Below are positions 34,182-44,581 of a stretch of 64,000 bases of DNA, piece after piece. This DNA comes from Coptis chinensis (Eukaryota > Streptophyta > Magnoliopsida > Ranunculales > Ranunculaceae). Each line of letters opens with the position of its first letter. The first letter of the stretch is position 1. Location: contig CM027378.1 of assembly GCA_015680905.1 (NCBI GenBank), positions 3,224,001-3,288,000 of the forward strand, written 5' to 3'. The position numbers and the translations under genes are program-made. A model generated the notes under the pieces. The model was not told the origin of the DNA. It did no database searches and was given only the letters and a program-made list of their open reading frames with translations.

Positions 34182-35765
34182 TGACACGCGCTCCTTTTGT
34201 GTGTGTAGATGATATATGGATGATGTAGATAGATGATGGTCGTTAAGCAAAATAGAAGCGTATCAAAACCTAATTATCCCTCAATAAGTAAAGGATGAGT
34301 AGGGTATCGTTCCACTTTTAAGTATATGTTTATATGAAGGACAGGACTGGAAAGGGGGTTTAAGGGATTAAAAACTATTATTATAGATTTTAGATTAACT
34401 AACTAAACTATTGAGAATTTATAAGAGATGGAATTCAAGAGATTAGAATCCACCAATATTTTTGATTCAATGACTTTTTGCTTCATGGTTGTTCTCACAA
34501 GTAAACTACAATTAGGCAATCGAGCGAGTGCCGATGCCCTCTTGGACGAAACATCGTTAACAAATAACTCTACTTAAAGTTATTCCAATGTTCATGTTAC
34601 TAGTATCTTCTTTCCTTTTATGTGAGCTTGGGCAGATATTCAATGAATCACCATCTAAGGCAAACACAAGGAATACTTCCCTTACTCTAAAACACTATAC
34701 AACTAGAAGAAAAGTAGAGAATAATAGTATAATATTCAATTAAAATAAATAAAACCCTATTATAGCATTATATTCAATCGCAATAAATAAAATCATGTCA
34801 CTAGCAAATATTCAATTGCAATAAATAAAACCCTAAACTAACATGATATTCGATTACAATAAATAAAAACCTTAATCTATACTTCCATCCCCTGGTTTGG
34901 GCAATGGAACTAATAACTAAAAACATAAAGAACTAACCTGATTGAAGAACACCATAAACCAAAAGAATCAACAAACCTTAATCACCGGCTTCATTTTCTC
35001 CCTTGAAGGAGAAGATTAGCCTTCCATAAAGAAGGAAGAACACGAAAAACGAGAAAAAGAAGAGTCGAAGAATATAAGACTCGAAAGACTAATATATTAA
35101 GACTCAACTAGTTATAACCGAATCTTTTATTATTAATCTCTCTTTGCCTCAAGCTCTGGAGACAAGAGTATAAGTGAATTGGCAAATTACATGAGGCACT
35201 TAGGTCCTCTATTTATAGTGGTTAGAATGAGTTCTAGAAGCATTCCAAACCGCCATTTGTTTTCTAATGTAAATAGACTTCATTCAGAGTTCAACTTCGT
35301 CTCCAAAACTGAGAAGGAATTGGCTACAGTGTCATTTCATACGTCTGGATGCACGATCCATGCGTCTCAGACGCGATCAATGCGTCTGGATGCGCGATCC
35401 ATGCGTCCCAGACGCGGAAGTCTATTTTGTCTCTTCTGCTATATCCTTCTATCTTCTTTTGCGGGCTTTGGTCCAAGCAACGAATCATTTGCCCTTGGGC
35501 TTCCAAATAGGCTTTAAAATAGGTCCAAGTCGCATCTTTAATAGCTTTAATTCCTTGGCCTTCTCATTGATTGTCCACGGGCTTCCCATGTGATCCTTAA
35601 TGCTCCGAATTTCTCCATTTTGCCCCTTTTTCTCTAATATTTCACAAAACTCTCTTTTTCACCTGTAGAATCATAAAACATGACTTACAAGCACTATTAG
35701 TCCACTAAGATGGCTAAACAAGAGGTATAATCGAGGGTTAAATTGTACTTTTTGAGCACTTATCA
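34182..35765 (-). mobile_element. 5' LTR of inner family-B Athila element (complete)
   Basis: Minus strand starts TGATAAGTGC (35765) and ends GTGTCA (34182), 1584 bp. A CTATAAATAG box lies near 35205-35217 (minus). A GC-rich tandem cluster of GCGTCTGGATGCGCGATCC-type words lies at 35340-35415. It is followed on the minus strand by PBS and gag of the inner element. On the other side (35766 onward) it abuts integrase coding sequence of the outer element rather than a polypurine tract, so it marks an insertion. The small plus-strand ORF at 35179-35517 is antisense LTR sequence. Confidence 0.9.
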
Positions 35766-36528
35766 CCCATCCATCTAGATCTCAACTTTCTAGGAAAAAT
35801 TTCTAGAAAAGAGTTGTAGACCAGAACCTTCTGTCCAGGTCCAAATTCTCTCTTCAGAATTCTTCTGTCATGTAATGCTTTAGTCTTATCCTTGTAAATC
35901 TTTGACTTATCATAAGCATCACTTCTCAATTCTTCTAATTCACTGATCTGAAGCTTCCTCCTTTCTCCTGCTTGATCTAGGCTGAAATTCATCTCTTTCA
36001 CTACCCAATAGGCTTTATGTTCTAACTCAACAAGTAGATGACACGCCTTTCCATATACCAAGTGATAAGGTGACATCCCTATGGGTGGTGTTTTGAATGT
36101 TGTTCTGTATGCCATAGTGCATCTTGGAGTCTAAGAGACCAGTTTTTCCTAGAAGGATTAACTGTCTTCTCCAGAATACTCTTGATTTCCCTATTCGAAA
36201 CTTCTTCTTGACCATTAGTCTGAGGATGATATGGTAAAGCTAGCTTATGAATTACCCCATACTTTGCCATAAGATTCCCAAATATACGGTTATAGAAGCG
36301 AGAACCGTTATCACTGATGATGGCTCTCGGTGCTCCAAATCTTGGTAGAATGTTCTTTTTTAGAGAGTCCATAATGACTTTATGATCGGCGGCCTTTGTG
36401 GGAACTGCTTCAATCCACTTTGAAACATAGTCCATAACCAGTAGAATGTAGGTGTAACCAAACGAAGGCGGAAATGGTCCCATAAAATCTATACCCCATA
36501 CATCAAAGAGGGCTCAGGCTTGGTTCAT
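35766..36528 (-). pseudogene. Integrase of outer Athila element, truncated by insertion
   Basis: The catalytic core runs from about 36500: [20 protein letters not shown] with the first Asp, [10 protein letters not shown] with the second Asp, and [20 protein letters not shown] with the catalytic Glu (DDE, all three present). The C-terminal part (35766-36115, shifted frame) has [19 protein letters not shown] and ends at LRSRWMG, where the inner element's LTR begins. The rest of the integrase and 3' end of this element must lie beyond the left end of the window. Two in-frame stops near 36510-36530 and one frameshift near 36100 are present. Confidence 0.85.
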
Positions 36529-37326
36529 TCACTTTGTTTTTCTTATTTCTGAGATAAGGATCGGTTGTTGAGGCCACTTGAACCTTTTCGAGGTCTTACC
36601 CAAAAATTGGCATCTCGGACATGCTTTGCAATAAACATTTGCATCTTTAAAAAGAGAAGGCCAATAGAATCCAGCTTGTAATACCTTGTCTGCAGTACAT
36701 TGCGAGCCAAAGTGTCCTCCGCAAGGGTGATCGTGACAAAATGATAGAATAGATTCCTGTTCTGATTCTGGGATGCATCTTCGAATAATCTGATCTGAAC
36801 ACTTCTTGAATAAGTATGGATCATCCCAAAAATAATATCTGGCCTTTGAGTAGAATAAATATTTTTCTTGCTTGCTCCAATATGATGGTACCTTGTCGAT
36901 CACAAGATAATTTGCGATGTGGTCATACCATGGTACTTCTGATATACTGAACAACTGTTCATCAGGAAAAGTCTCACAGATTTGTAAGTTGTCTTCCGCA
37001 TTCTCCACTAGCAATCTAGAAAGGTGATCAACAACGACATTCTCTGTTCCTTTCTTATCACGTACCTCCAAATCAAATTCTTGTAAAAGTAGTATCCATC
37101 GGATCAACCTAGGCTTGGCATCCTGCTTAGCGAGTAAATGATGCAAGGTAGCATGGTCAGTATAGACTATTACCTTTGAACCTATCAGATATTGACAAAA
37201 TTTGTCAAGAGAATAATTAATCTGAGCTCCATTTAGAGTCTTGCTAGCATAATAGATTGTGTACGACACTTTCTTATCTCTTTGTCCTAGAACAGTTCCT
37301 ATAGCATAATCAGATGCATCACACAT
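36529..37326 (-). pseudogene. RNase H and integrase zinc finger of outer Athila element
   Basis: Begins [15 protein letters not shown] with the first RNase H Asp, continues with [17 protein letters not shown] and [13 protein letters not shown], and ends in the integrase HHCC finger ([11 protein letters not shown]... then CKACPRC). It is in the same frame as the reverse transcriptase upstream, separated by one TAG near 37345. It removes the RNA strand during reverse transcription. It is open over 265 residues. Confidence 0.85.
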
Positions 37327-37344
37327 GATCTCAAACGGCTGGCT

Positions 37345-38322
37345 CTAGTCGGGCGCTCGAATGATTGGTGATGAAGTGAGTGCTTCCTTTAACTTCATAA
37401 GAGCTTCGACACATGAGGCATCAAAATCAAAGACAACATCTTTCCCTAACAGATGTGACAGCGGTCTTGCTATCTTGTTGAAATCCTTGATAAATCGACA
37501 GTAGAATCCCGTATGACCTAGGAAGGCACGGATATCTTTGACAGTTCTCGGCTTGGGCAGATCCTTTATAATATCAATCTTCACTCGATCTACTAGAATT
37601 CCTTCCTTTGAAACTTGTTAACGCAGCACTATCCCTTCCTTTACCATGAAGTGACACTTTTCGCAGTTCATAACTAAGTTGGTATCGCAACAACGTTTAA
37701 GAACTAAGGAGATATGGTGTAGGCAATCCTCAAAAGATGATCCAAAAATTGAAAAATCGTCCATAAAAACTTCCATGTATTTCTCAACCATGTCGTCAAA
37801 AATACTCATCATGCATTGCTGAAAAGTGGCCAGTGCATTGCATAGACCAAAAGGCATACGATGGTAGGTGAATGTTCCGAATGGACATGTTAATGTGGTC
37901 TTCTCTTGGTCCTCACGGTGAATATGGATCTGAAAATATCTTGAGTAAACATCAAGAAAGCAGTAGTAAGCTTGTCCAGCTAATCTTTCTAACATCTGAT
38001 CGATGAAAGGCAATGGAAAATGATCTTTCCTCGATGCGCTATTCAGCTTCTTGTAATCGATGCAAACTCTCCAACCAGTCTGAATCCTGGTTGGAATTAA
38101 CTCATTGTTCTCGTTCTAGATCACTGTGGTTCCTGACTTCTTCGGCAGAACTTGAACTGGACTAACCCATTGACTATCAGAAATAGGGTAGATAACGCCA
38201 GCGTCTAGAAGTTTGACGACCTCTTCTCGAACTACTTCCTTCATTTTTGGATTGAGTCTCCTCTGTGGTTGCTTAGAAGTTTTGGAATCCTCTTCCAAAT
38301 GAATTCTATGTTGAACTATCAT
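37345..38322 (-). pseudogene. Reverse transcriptase of outer Athila element
   Basis: One frame from 38322 to 37345 with two stops (TAG near 38118, TAA near 37619). Motifs: RLNPKMKEVVREEVVKLLDA with SQWVSPVQVLPKK; RVCIDYKKLN across the first stop; FLDVYSRYFQIHIHREDQEK; MPFGLCNALATFQQCM; catalytic VFMDDFSIFGSS; and the RNase-H connection PRTVKDIRAFLGHTGFYCRF. The DD of the active site is intact. The nonsense-only damage suggests moderate age. Confidence 0.88.
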
Positions 38323-38390
38323 AGGGCTAATCCCCTTGATATCATAAATTGTCCAACCAATAGCTATCTTATATTCCTTTAAAAGTGCTA

Positions 38391-39410
38391 CTAACTGGAT
38401 TCCTGCTCCTCAGTCAAATCTGATGCAATTACTATTGGGTAGGTTCCCAAATCTCCAAAGAAAACATACTTGAGTGTAGATGGCAAAGGCTTCAATTCTA
38501 GCTTAGGCAGCTCCTTCTTAAGCTTTTTAGATGGTCCATCAGGCATAAGCGATTCAAACTTTTCTTTGAACTTGATGTCATCCATGACAGGTGATGAATC
38601 CAAAATCGCATTGATTGCCTGGACACTAAGTTCCTCACAGTCTGAGTCTGTCAGAGCTTTCAATAACTCGTCAGCAGGATATAAATGAGTTAGATAATCC
38701 TGTGCTAACGCTTCAATCATGCATACCTCGTTCACAGCACACACCTCCTGTGGTTGCTGTAACATATGGAAAACATTGGTCTCGACTCTCATATTACCAA
38801 AGGATAACGTCATATTACCGTTTTGACAGTTGATGAGTGCATTTGTAGTGGCCAAGAATGGTATGCCCAGAATGATTGGTATCTGCCTACCAGATGTAGG
38901 TTCTATGTCGAGTACAATGAAATCAACCGGATAATAGAAATCTTCGATCTTGACTTTGACATCTTCAATGATTCCTCTAGGTATCTTCACTGATCTATCT
39001 GCCAATTGTAAAGTAACGTCAGTCGGTTTTAAATCCTTTAAGCCCAACTTCTCGTAGAAGAAATATGGTAGAAGATTCACACTGGCACCCAAATCTAATA
39101 AAGCTTGCTCCTCCAAAGAATCTCCAATTCTGCATGTAATAGTTGGACTTCTAGGATCTTTCAGTTTCACAACTACTAGATTCTGTATGTATGATGAACA
39201 TCTTTGAGCGATAAAAGCTTCTTTTGGAATGTTGGTCTTCTTCTTCACTATATCTTTCACGAACTTGGCATAAGAGGGAACTTGCTTGATGGCGGTCAAA
39301 AATGGGATATTAATCTGTAAATTCTGAAATACATTGCAAATCTCCTTGTACTGCTCATCTTTTCTAGTATTCACTAGTTTCGAAGGAAATGGTGCTGGCG
39401 GATTCTTCAA
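38391..39410 (-). pseudogene. Protease domain of outer Athila element
   Basis: Open for 339 residues. PSYAKFVKDIVKKKTNIPKE precedes the protease: ALLDLGASVNLLPYFFYEKL (active site), LADRSVKIPRGIIEDVKVKI, and IPIILGIPFLATTNALI. The C-terminal tail contains LPKLELKPLPSTLKYVF, the spacer that precedes RT in Athila polyproteins. It lies in a frame different from RT (shift between 38391 and 38322). Homologous to 31069-32571 but with a different C-terminal continuation. Confidence 0.85.
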
Positions 39411-39412
39411 TA

Positions 39413-41273
39413 TCAGTTCTCTTCTTTCGGCTTCGGTTGGCTTGGTAACAGATAGTGAGTGACAAGTGGAGTCACTCGTGATGGCTTCTTCTTACTTACT
39501 TCCACAATAGTTCCTTCAACTTCTTTTGCAATAGTTTCTTCAGCAGGTGGCACAACACTAGATATATCTAGAATTTTATAATTGGGTAGGATGGTGGGAA
39601 CATAAGTTACTTTAGGCTTCTCAGAATATTTTCCTGGTTCATAGACAATCTTGTTATCAACTTTCTTGCCTGACCTCAGAGTGGTGACAGCATTAACTTG
39701 GTCATTCGACTGAGTAATCTCCAAGTTATCTAACTGCAAGACACCTCTTCCTTTCGGATTTGGCTCTAGTTGGCTTGGTAATGCTCCTTTCGATCTTTTC
39801 GTTAAGGCGGCAACGATTTGCCTTATCTGGCCTTGAATGACACTAAAGTTATTCTCCAACTTTTGGGTTCTTTGATTTGTCTATTTTAGCTCATTGACAA
39901 TGGTGGTGATAGCTTTTTCCAGATGTGGGATAACTGCTTTGCTCGACTGAGGTGTAAGGGTAATATATCCACTCATAATATCTGGTACTAACTCTCTGTT
40001 AGTGTTGGCTTGGTATTGCTGGTTCTGGTATGACTGTTGATTTCTGTATGGTTGCTGGCGGTCTTCTGGAATTGATTAGATTGATTCTGGAATCCTGGAG
40101 GAAAATTCCTCTGATTTGTATTTTATGGCTTCCAATAATTCTGTCTCTGATTGAACTGGTTATTTCTTCCTAAAGAATTGATACTACATGCCTCTGCATT
40201 AGTATCCAGATAGTACGAACACTCTTCAGTGGTGTGGCCTTCATCAGAACATAGCTTACAAATGATATAACAAGGCTTGCATGGCTGAGGTTTAGCTTGG
40301 AAATTGTTTTCTTTCGGAGGATTCATAGAGAACTGATCAAACTTCTTATTTAGAGTTTCAAGTCCTATTGATAGGCTTGCCATAATTGATAGCATCGCTT
40401 GATTTGGATCTTCACAAATTTGGTTACCAAATTGCTTCGGCACCCCCTCCACTCTAGCTACGTCCTTGTTGCTAATACTCCATTGTTGAGTGTCTTCAGC
40501 TAAATTCTCGAGAAAGTTATAGACTTCCTCTCCATCCAATAATGTAATCTTACTTTGACGCATCGACTGAATCATCTGCTTGTTCATAGTAGAAAGTCCT
40601 AGAAAGAAAAAAATGAGCTAGTGTGCTCTTATCATAACCATGATATGGACATGAGACTAGCAGATTATTGAATTTCTCCCAGCTTTGATGATATTCTTGA
40701 TCACCTTCCCTTTGAAATTTGCGATGGCTGGCTGCATGGCATGGCATCTTACGGGATGGGTAGAACTTGTTTATAAACTTTGTTCTCAACTTCTCGGTTG
40801 TTGATTGAATTGATCGGGTTGTGCGGTTAACCATTCGGATGCTTTTCCTTCAAGTGAGAGTGGAAAAAGAATTAACTTGATACTCTCATCCCTGATATTC
40901 TAGTTCTTGAAAGTTCTGAGGACTGATAGAAATTTGTTTTGTTCATGTGAACATAAGGCTGAACATTGTTTGAACCATTGAACTTTGGAAGCATAGAGAT
41001 TACTGATGCTTTAAGTTCAAACTGGTTAGCTTCTGTCTCTGGAAAAGCAATACTGTTGGGTGGGTTTCCAATGATTGGCGAATAGAAATCACTCAGCTTC
41101 TTCCTCTGTTGTGCTTGCATGGGTGGGATAGCTTCAGGATTATTCGGGTCCATAACACCTCCATCATTGCGTGCGGCCATTGTATCAATCTCGTCTAATA
41201 TTCTTGTGAGTCGGTTGTTATACCTTGTCCACTGTTGTGTTCTTACTGGGCAATAATATGGACGACGGGGCAT
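39413..41273 (-). pseudogene. Gag of outer Athila element, broken
   Basis: Pieces: 40872-41273 (GVMDPNNPEAIPPMQAQQRK, ASVISMLPKFNGSNNVQPYV), 40550-40834 (matrix/capsid-like, WEKFNNLLVSCPYHGYDKST), 40123-40587 (knuckle CKLCSDEGHTTEEC, a full CX2CX4HX4C), and 39413-39859 (linker to protease). At least four frameshifts. The Met in TMAARNDGGVM near 41180 is the likely start because the inner element shares it. Confidence 0.75.
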
Positions 41274-41802
41274 AAACTGGAAAATGCTATGTGAAAATAA
41301 GAAAAACTATCCTACTATGCTTGAATGCAATTAAACTAATATGCAACTATTCTAAATTATACTAAAATGCAAAACTACTTTCCTTCAACTGGGTTGGGCT
41401 TTGCAGCTAGTATCTCGCCCATTGTCTAAAGCTGTCTCTTCTAGGGTTATTGTGAATCACTTGGATTGCTTAAATACCATGGCCCACAGACGACAGTCCG
41501 TTTATCAAGATTCAGACAAGAAACACTAGAGTTTGATGTTTCACTGTGTTGGCTTCCAACATCAATTGTTGTAAAGGTTCTAAATGTAATTATACTAGAC
41601 AGCAATAATATTAAACTACGATGCAACTAAACTAAGAATGAAATAAAAAGAATGAAGATTCAACTAACCTGGATGGTAGATCTTGTCTTCGAGATGTCCT
41701 TCAAGCTTCTCTCTTTCTCAAAAAGATGGATGATGCGGCTTAAATTACCTCAAGATCCAAAGTTCTAATTTTGAAAAACAACGTTAAACATAAAAAACTT
41801 AA

Positions 41803-41820
41803 AACGGCAGCGGCGCTATT
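41803..41820 (-). other. Degenerate primer-binding site of outer element
   Basis: Minus strand TAGCGCCGCTGCCG, two bases after the LTR end GTGTCA; the inner copy has TGGCGCC here. The TGG to TAG change weakens tRNA-Asp complementarity. The 41274-41802 stretch is leader, colinear with 33708-34159; no gene. Confidence 0.6.
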
Positions 41821-43364
41821 TGACACACTGTCATTTTGTGTGTATAAGATGGTATATGGAATGTATAGATGGATGATGGATGATGGTCATTGAACAAAAT
41901 AGAAGCGTATCAAAACCTAATTATCCGTCAATGAGTAAAGGATGAGTAGGATGAGTTCCACTTTTAAGTGTATGTTATATGAAGGACCGGACTGGAAAGG
42001 GGGTTTGAGGGATTAAAAACTATGATTATAGATATTATAAATTGCTTAACTAAACTAAACTAAATTATTGAGAATTTATAAGAGAGGGAATTCAAGATAT
42101 TAGAATCCACTGCTACCTTTGATCTGTGATCTTCTGTTTCATGGTTGTTCTCACGAGTAGACTACAATTAGGCAATCGAGCGAGTGCCGATACCCTTTTA
42201 GACGAAACATCATTAACAATTAACTCTACTTAAGGTTGTTCCTATGTTTATGTTATTAATATCTTCTTTCCTTTTATGTAAGCTCGTTCAGTCATTCAAT
42301 GTATTACCGAGAGCAACATCAAGGAGTACTTCCTAATAGGGCGGCCATTCAATGAATTGCCACTTAAGGCAAACAAAAAGAAAACTTCCCCTAGGCAGCC
42401 ACTCCCTGAGCTACACCTTTTAGGGCAACACAAAGAATACTTTCCTAACTCTAAAGAACTACACTACTAGAAGAAAAGTACAGAACACTAGCATGATATT
42501 AATATTGCAAAACATAAACCCTATTCTATACTTTCATCCCCTGGTGTGGGCAATGGAACTAATAACTAAAAACATAACGAACTAACCTGATTTAAGAACA
42601 CCATGAACTAGAAGAATCAAACCCTAGGCACCGGCTTCATCTTCTCCCTTGAAGGAGAAGATTAGCCTTCCATGAAGAAGGAAGAACATGTAGAACGAGA
42701 AGAAGAAGAATCGAAGAACATAAGACTAGAAAGATTAATTTATTAAGACTCGACTAGTGAAAATCGAATCCTTTATTATTAATCTCTCTCTGCCTCAAGT
42801 TCTGGAGATAGGAATTTAAGTGAATTGGCAAGTTTCATGAGGCACTTAGGTCTTCTATTTATAGGGGTTACAATGAGTTCTAGAAATATCCCAAACCGCT
42901 GTTTGTTTCCTAATACAAATCAACTTCATTCAGAGTCCAACTTTGTTTCCAAAACTGTGAAAGAAGTAGTGTTGGTTCAAGCGTCTGGACGCACGATCTT
43001 GGCGTCCCACACGCGAGAGTCTATTTTTCCTCTTTTGCTCCATCCTTCTTTCCTCTTTTGCGGGCTTTGGTCAAAGCAACGAATCCTTTTGCCTTGGGCT
43101 TCCAAATAGGCTTTAAAATAGGTCCAAGTCACATCTTTAATAGCTTCAATTCCTTAGCCTTCTCCATGATTGTCCACGGGCTTCCCATGTGATCCTTAAT
43201 GCTCTAAATTGCTCCGTTTTACCCTTTTTTCTCTAATATTCTACAAAACTATCTTTTTCACCTGTAGAATCATAAAACATGACTTACAAGCATTGTTAGT
43301 CCACTAAGATGGCTTAACAAGAGGTATAATCGAGGGTTAAAATGCACTTTTTGGGCACTTATCA
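41821..43364 (-). mobile_element. 5' LTR of outer family-B Athila element
   Basis: 1544 bp, minus strand TGATAAGTGC...GTGTCA, colinear with 34182-35765. Differences include a shortened GCGTCTGG repeat cluster (one unit near 42982-43020) and an insertion-like block near 42290-42430 (CACTTAAGGC, CAGCCACTCC words). Its outer flank (43365-43369, GTAAT) should be one copy of the original TSD. Confidence 0.88.
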
Positions 43365-43611
43365 GTAATACACATCTATACTATAAGAAATGAAGAAAAT
43401 CATTTACTATAACTCAAAAAATAAACACAAACAAATATACTTATTAGAAAAAATGCATAATAGTTGAAGAAGATCGACTTCATATAAAAACATTGGACTT
43501 TTGTCTTTTAAATTCATTCAAATCTTAAGCCTACACGGGTCTTTAATTTTTGACATTTAATCATTCAAAAAAGAAAACTTGACTAGGCCGCCTAAAAGCC
43601 GATTAGTCTGC
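43365..43611. other. Unassigned AT-rich flank
   Basis: About 250 bp between the outer Athila element and the Tat element. It matches nothing else in the window and may be the only resident non-transposon DNA here. No gene visible. Confidence 0.4.
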
Positions 43612-44183
43612 TGTAAAGGATGTTTTTGGTGATCCTTACAAGTGTAGGCTTTATCAGGGGATTGGATTGAATTGGGTTGAATTGACCGAGTTCGTATGGA
43701 CGAACTGCCTACGTATCAAGTTCTCTCTCTAGGGGGGAAACTTGAATCAGGTCAGACGTAGTTCCTCATCCTCTTTATATAGGCAAGGGGTTCACGTCTC
43801 CTGCTCTTGCGCGTCAGGTCAGATCCAGGTTTTTAGGTGACTCGCGAGCCATGAAGGAGAGTTAAGGACATTTATTGTGAAGCGTGCCTGAAGCTACAAT
43901 TTTGAGGGTAGTAATAAAGACATACGTTACTGACCATTGAGGTGAAGGAGAACCTTGGAGATCACTGCTGAGAGAGGTCATTCGTGTGTAGCGAGTCACT
44001 ATGAAGTGAGCTCGTGTGACGAAGACTTCAGGTCGTTTGGCGATTGTTTAGCCAGTCTGTTTGTCATAGTTGAGTCACTATGAAGCGAGCTATGAGGACA
44101 AGGATCGTAGGTCGGTTGGTATTTGTGTTTATGCTGGACACGTGCCTGATATTCATTAGATGTGAATATTACTCCCTTACACA
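43612..44183 (-). mobile_element. 3' LTR of Tat-lineage element (Tat-1)
   Basis: Minus strand starts TGTGTAAGGGAG (44183) directly after a polypurine tract and ends near AAAAACATCCTTTACA (43612) or AAAAACA (43621). TATATAAAG lies at about 43773-43781 (minus), followed by AACTACGTCTGACC and TACGTAGGC words common at the R region of plant Tat LTRs; similar words occur in the second Tat LTR (62998-63471). Inside it GAGTCACTATGAAGYGAGCT occurs twice about 70 bp apart. The exact outer end is uncertain by about 10 bp because the 5' LTR is not in the window. Confidence 0.7.
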
Positions 44184-44193
44184 GCCCCATCTC
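44184..44193 (-). other. Polypurine tract of Tat-1
   Basis: Minus strand GAGATGGGGC immediately before the LTR start TGTGTAAGG. It fixes the orientation of the LTR and ties it to the minus-strand pol at 57873-61548. Confidence 0.6.
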
Positions 44194-44325
44194 AGTAGGT
44201 CGTTTTGTTCGTAAAAGTAATCTACTGAGAAAGAACGATAGCAAGTGTATAGCACGTGTGAGAATGCAAGTAGCTTTTTGAGTTGAAATATCAACCACCT
44301 CGTTTTGTGGAATTCAAAAAGACAC

Positions 44326-44332
44326 TATAAAG
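44326..44332 (+). promoter_or_regulatory. Candidate promoter of the Tat-1 antisense gene
   Basis: TATAAAG 250 bp upstream of the ATG at 44582, on the strand opposite to the Tat-1 polyprotein. The homologous stretch in the second copy (about 55470-55490) has lost the TATA word while flanking sequence is retained. A GGTTAGT splice-donor-like word follows in both copies (about 44477 and 55628), suggesting a leader intron. Confidence 0.4.
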
Positions 44333-44581
44333 GAGGACGTGTCAGTGTAGGGTTTAGCATAATCATCACGTGCGTTGGGAACTGAAAGGTTTTTATTTTG
44401 GACAAAACTGGATCTGTAGAACTGGAGAGCTACCATTTTTCATTTTTCAGAACTTGCAAAAGGTTTAGGTTATATAGGTTAGTCTCTCTGCCATTTTCGT
44501 TTTCTTTTCTTGTTTTGAAGTTTGTTTCGTTGTAGTCTTGTTGGGTCGTTTGTTTTGTACAAGAGAGGGTAGAAATACACT

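Noticed and set aside
34182-43364. A simple complete retrotransposon with these two LTRs as its own pair
   Set aside because: The left LTR is followed by PBS and gag of the element to its left and abuts truncated integrase on its right with no polypurine tract; it belongs to a nested element.
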